Positions 15,184 through 15,884 of a stretch of 15,884 bases of DNA are shown piece after piece. The position numbers were made by a program, and so were the translations under genes. Under the pieces are notes generated by a model, which was not told the origin of the DNA, did not search any database, and worked only from the letters and a program-made list of their open reading frames with translations. The DNA is taken from positions 1 through 15,884 of the forward strand of contig CAAGGA010000096.1 of assembly GCA_900769275.1 (NCBI GenBank), in the 5' to 3' direction. The DNA comes from an uncultured Prevotella sp. (lineage in GTDB: Bacteria > Bacteroidota > Bacteroidia > Bacteroidales > Bacteroidaceae). Positions within the stretch are counted from its first letter, which is position 1; the number at the start of each line of letters is the position of its first letter.

Positions 15184-15884
15184 ATGCCACTTACAGACTC
15201 TCAGATGCGATATGTCAATTTCTATACAGACTTCGCTTTCAAGAAACTATTCGGTACTGAGACCAACAAGGATTTGCTGCTGTCTTTTCTCAACTCCTGC
15301 CTTGAGGGCAGGGAGCATTTCCTTGACATCACCTATCTGAACTCCGAGCATCTCGGTGTGAGTGCCAGCGACCGCAGGGCTGTCTTTGACGTATATTGCG
15401 AGAACGACCGTGGCGAGAAGATACTCATCGAGATGCAGAACGGCGAGCAGGAATACTTCAAGGACCGCAGCATCTTCTACAGCACTTTCCCCATCCGTGA
15501 GCAGGCGAAGAGGGGAAAGGGTTGGGACTATGAACTCAGACGTGTGTACCTCATCTGCTTTCTGAACTTCACATTTGATGCAGACGAAGCTTATTCCCAC
15601 ACGGTCCAGCTCTATGATCTTGACACGGGTAAGGTATTCTATGACAAGCTGTCTTATCTCTATCTTGAGATGCCAAAGTACGACAAGAGCATCACGGCAG
15701 ACAGTCCGTTGTATGACAAATGGCTCTATGCGATAAAGCATCTCGGAGACCTTGACGAGCGTCCGTCAGAACTCAGGGATGCCATATTCACTCGTCTGTT
15801 CGAGCAGGCAGAGATAGCTCAATATACCCCTCAGGAGCGTCAGGACTACGAGGAGAGTCTCAAGAACTTCCGTGACTGGTACAG
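15184..15884 (+). CDS. Rpn family recombination-promoting nuclease/putative transposase (PD-(D/E)XK), 3' truncated by window edge
   Basis: From ATG 15184 the frame is open for 233 codons to the edge of the window. The N-terminus, NFYTDFAFKKLFGTETNKDL, then LLSFLNSCLEG, is the hallmark of the Rpn/PDDEXK_2 family. Catalytic residues are visible as D69 in AVFDVYCEN and E83-x-Q85 in ILIEMQNGEQ, the D...E-x-Q form of the PD-(D/E)XK site. EYFKDRSIFYSTFPIREQ, followed by KGWDYELRRVYLICFLNF, is the usual downstream core. E. coli RpnA-type proteins are DNA endonucleases that promote RecA-independent recombination. In Bacteroidetes they occur in many copies, and true transposition is unproven. Intact relatives are about 290-310 residues and often end in E-G-x-x-E-G repeats, which would lie beyond the edge. 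Confidence 0.9.
   Translation, partial: MPLTDSQMRYVNFYTDFAFKKLFGTETNKDLLLSFLNSCLEGREHFLDITYLNSEHLGVSASDRRAVFDVYCENDRGEKILIEMQNGEQEYFKDRSIFYSTFPIREQAKRGKGWDYELRRVYLICFLNFTFDADEAYSHTVQLYDLDTGKVFYDKLSYLYLEMPKYDKSITADSPLYDKWLYAIKHLGDLDERPSELRDAIFTRLFEQAEIAQYTPQERQDYEESLKNFRDWY

Overview
The window looks like a chromosomal segment from a Prevotella-type member of the Bacteroidales. Four points support this. At least four genes have Bacteroidetes promoters (TTG or TTTG about 18-20 nt before TAnnTTTG). Starts lack clear Shine-Dalgarno sites. A very large secreted protein ends in a type IX secretion-like sorting tail. A divergent AraC regulator sits beside a TolC/HlyD/MFS efflux locus, a typical arrangement in this group. 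The species cannot be named from the sequence alone.

Left part (1-4320). A 467-residue outer-membrane porin-like barrel is read leftward (176-1579) from a good promoter. A 459-bp gap follows, with an intrinsic terminator pointing left and a 21-bp palindrome. Next is the most unusual locus, 2039-3099: the 5' end of a TolC-type gene, a short piece of an HlyD-type adaptor and the 3' part of an MFS exporter, joined end to end. This looks like a three-gene drug-efflux operon collapsed by two internal deletions. Its divergent AraC-family regulator (3332-4216) is intact. The shared intergenic region keeps a perfect 8-5-8 inverted repeat, and the regulator appears to be transcribed almost leaderless.

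Middle part (4227-10253). An octamer tandem array and a 20-bp stem-loop separate the regulator from three leftward genes: an EamA-type permease, a MOP-superfamily polysaccharide flippase and a 1069-residue periplasmic GH2 beta-galactosidase. A roughly 150-bp element bounded by inverted repeats lies between flippase and beta-galactosidase, so the three may not be one operon. The beta-galactosidase has its own promoter.

Right part (10190-15884). A 671-bp divergent intergenic region carries a four-unit array with an exact 22-bp period and a leftward intrinsic terminator that belongs to no visible gene, possibly ending a small RNA. It also holds the promoter of a 1342-residue secreted multidomain protein (10861-14889), which has Ig-like, helical FIVAR-like and galactose-binding-like regions plus a sorting tail. 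This gene ends at a strong intrinsic terminator. A Rpn/PD-(D/E)XK nuclease-transposase gene then starts from its own promoter and runs off the right edge.

The porin, beta-galactosidase and large secreted protein fit envelope and glycan-processing functions, but nothing ties them into one pathway. Degenerate octamer or heptamer CC-rich repeats recur in three intergenic regions (left edge, 4227-4274, 15059-15093).
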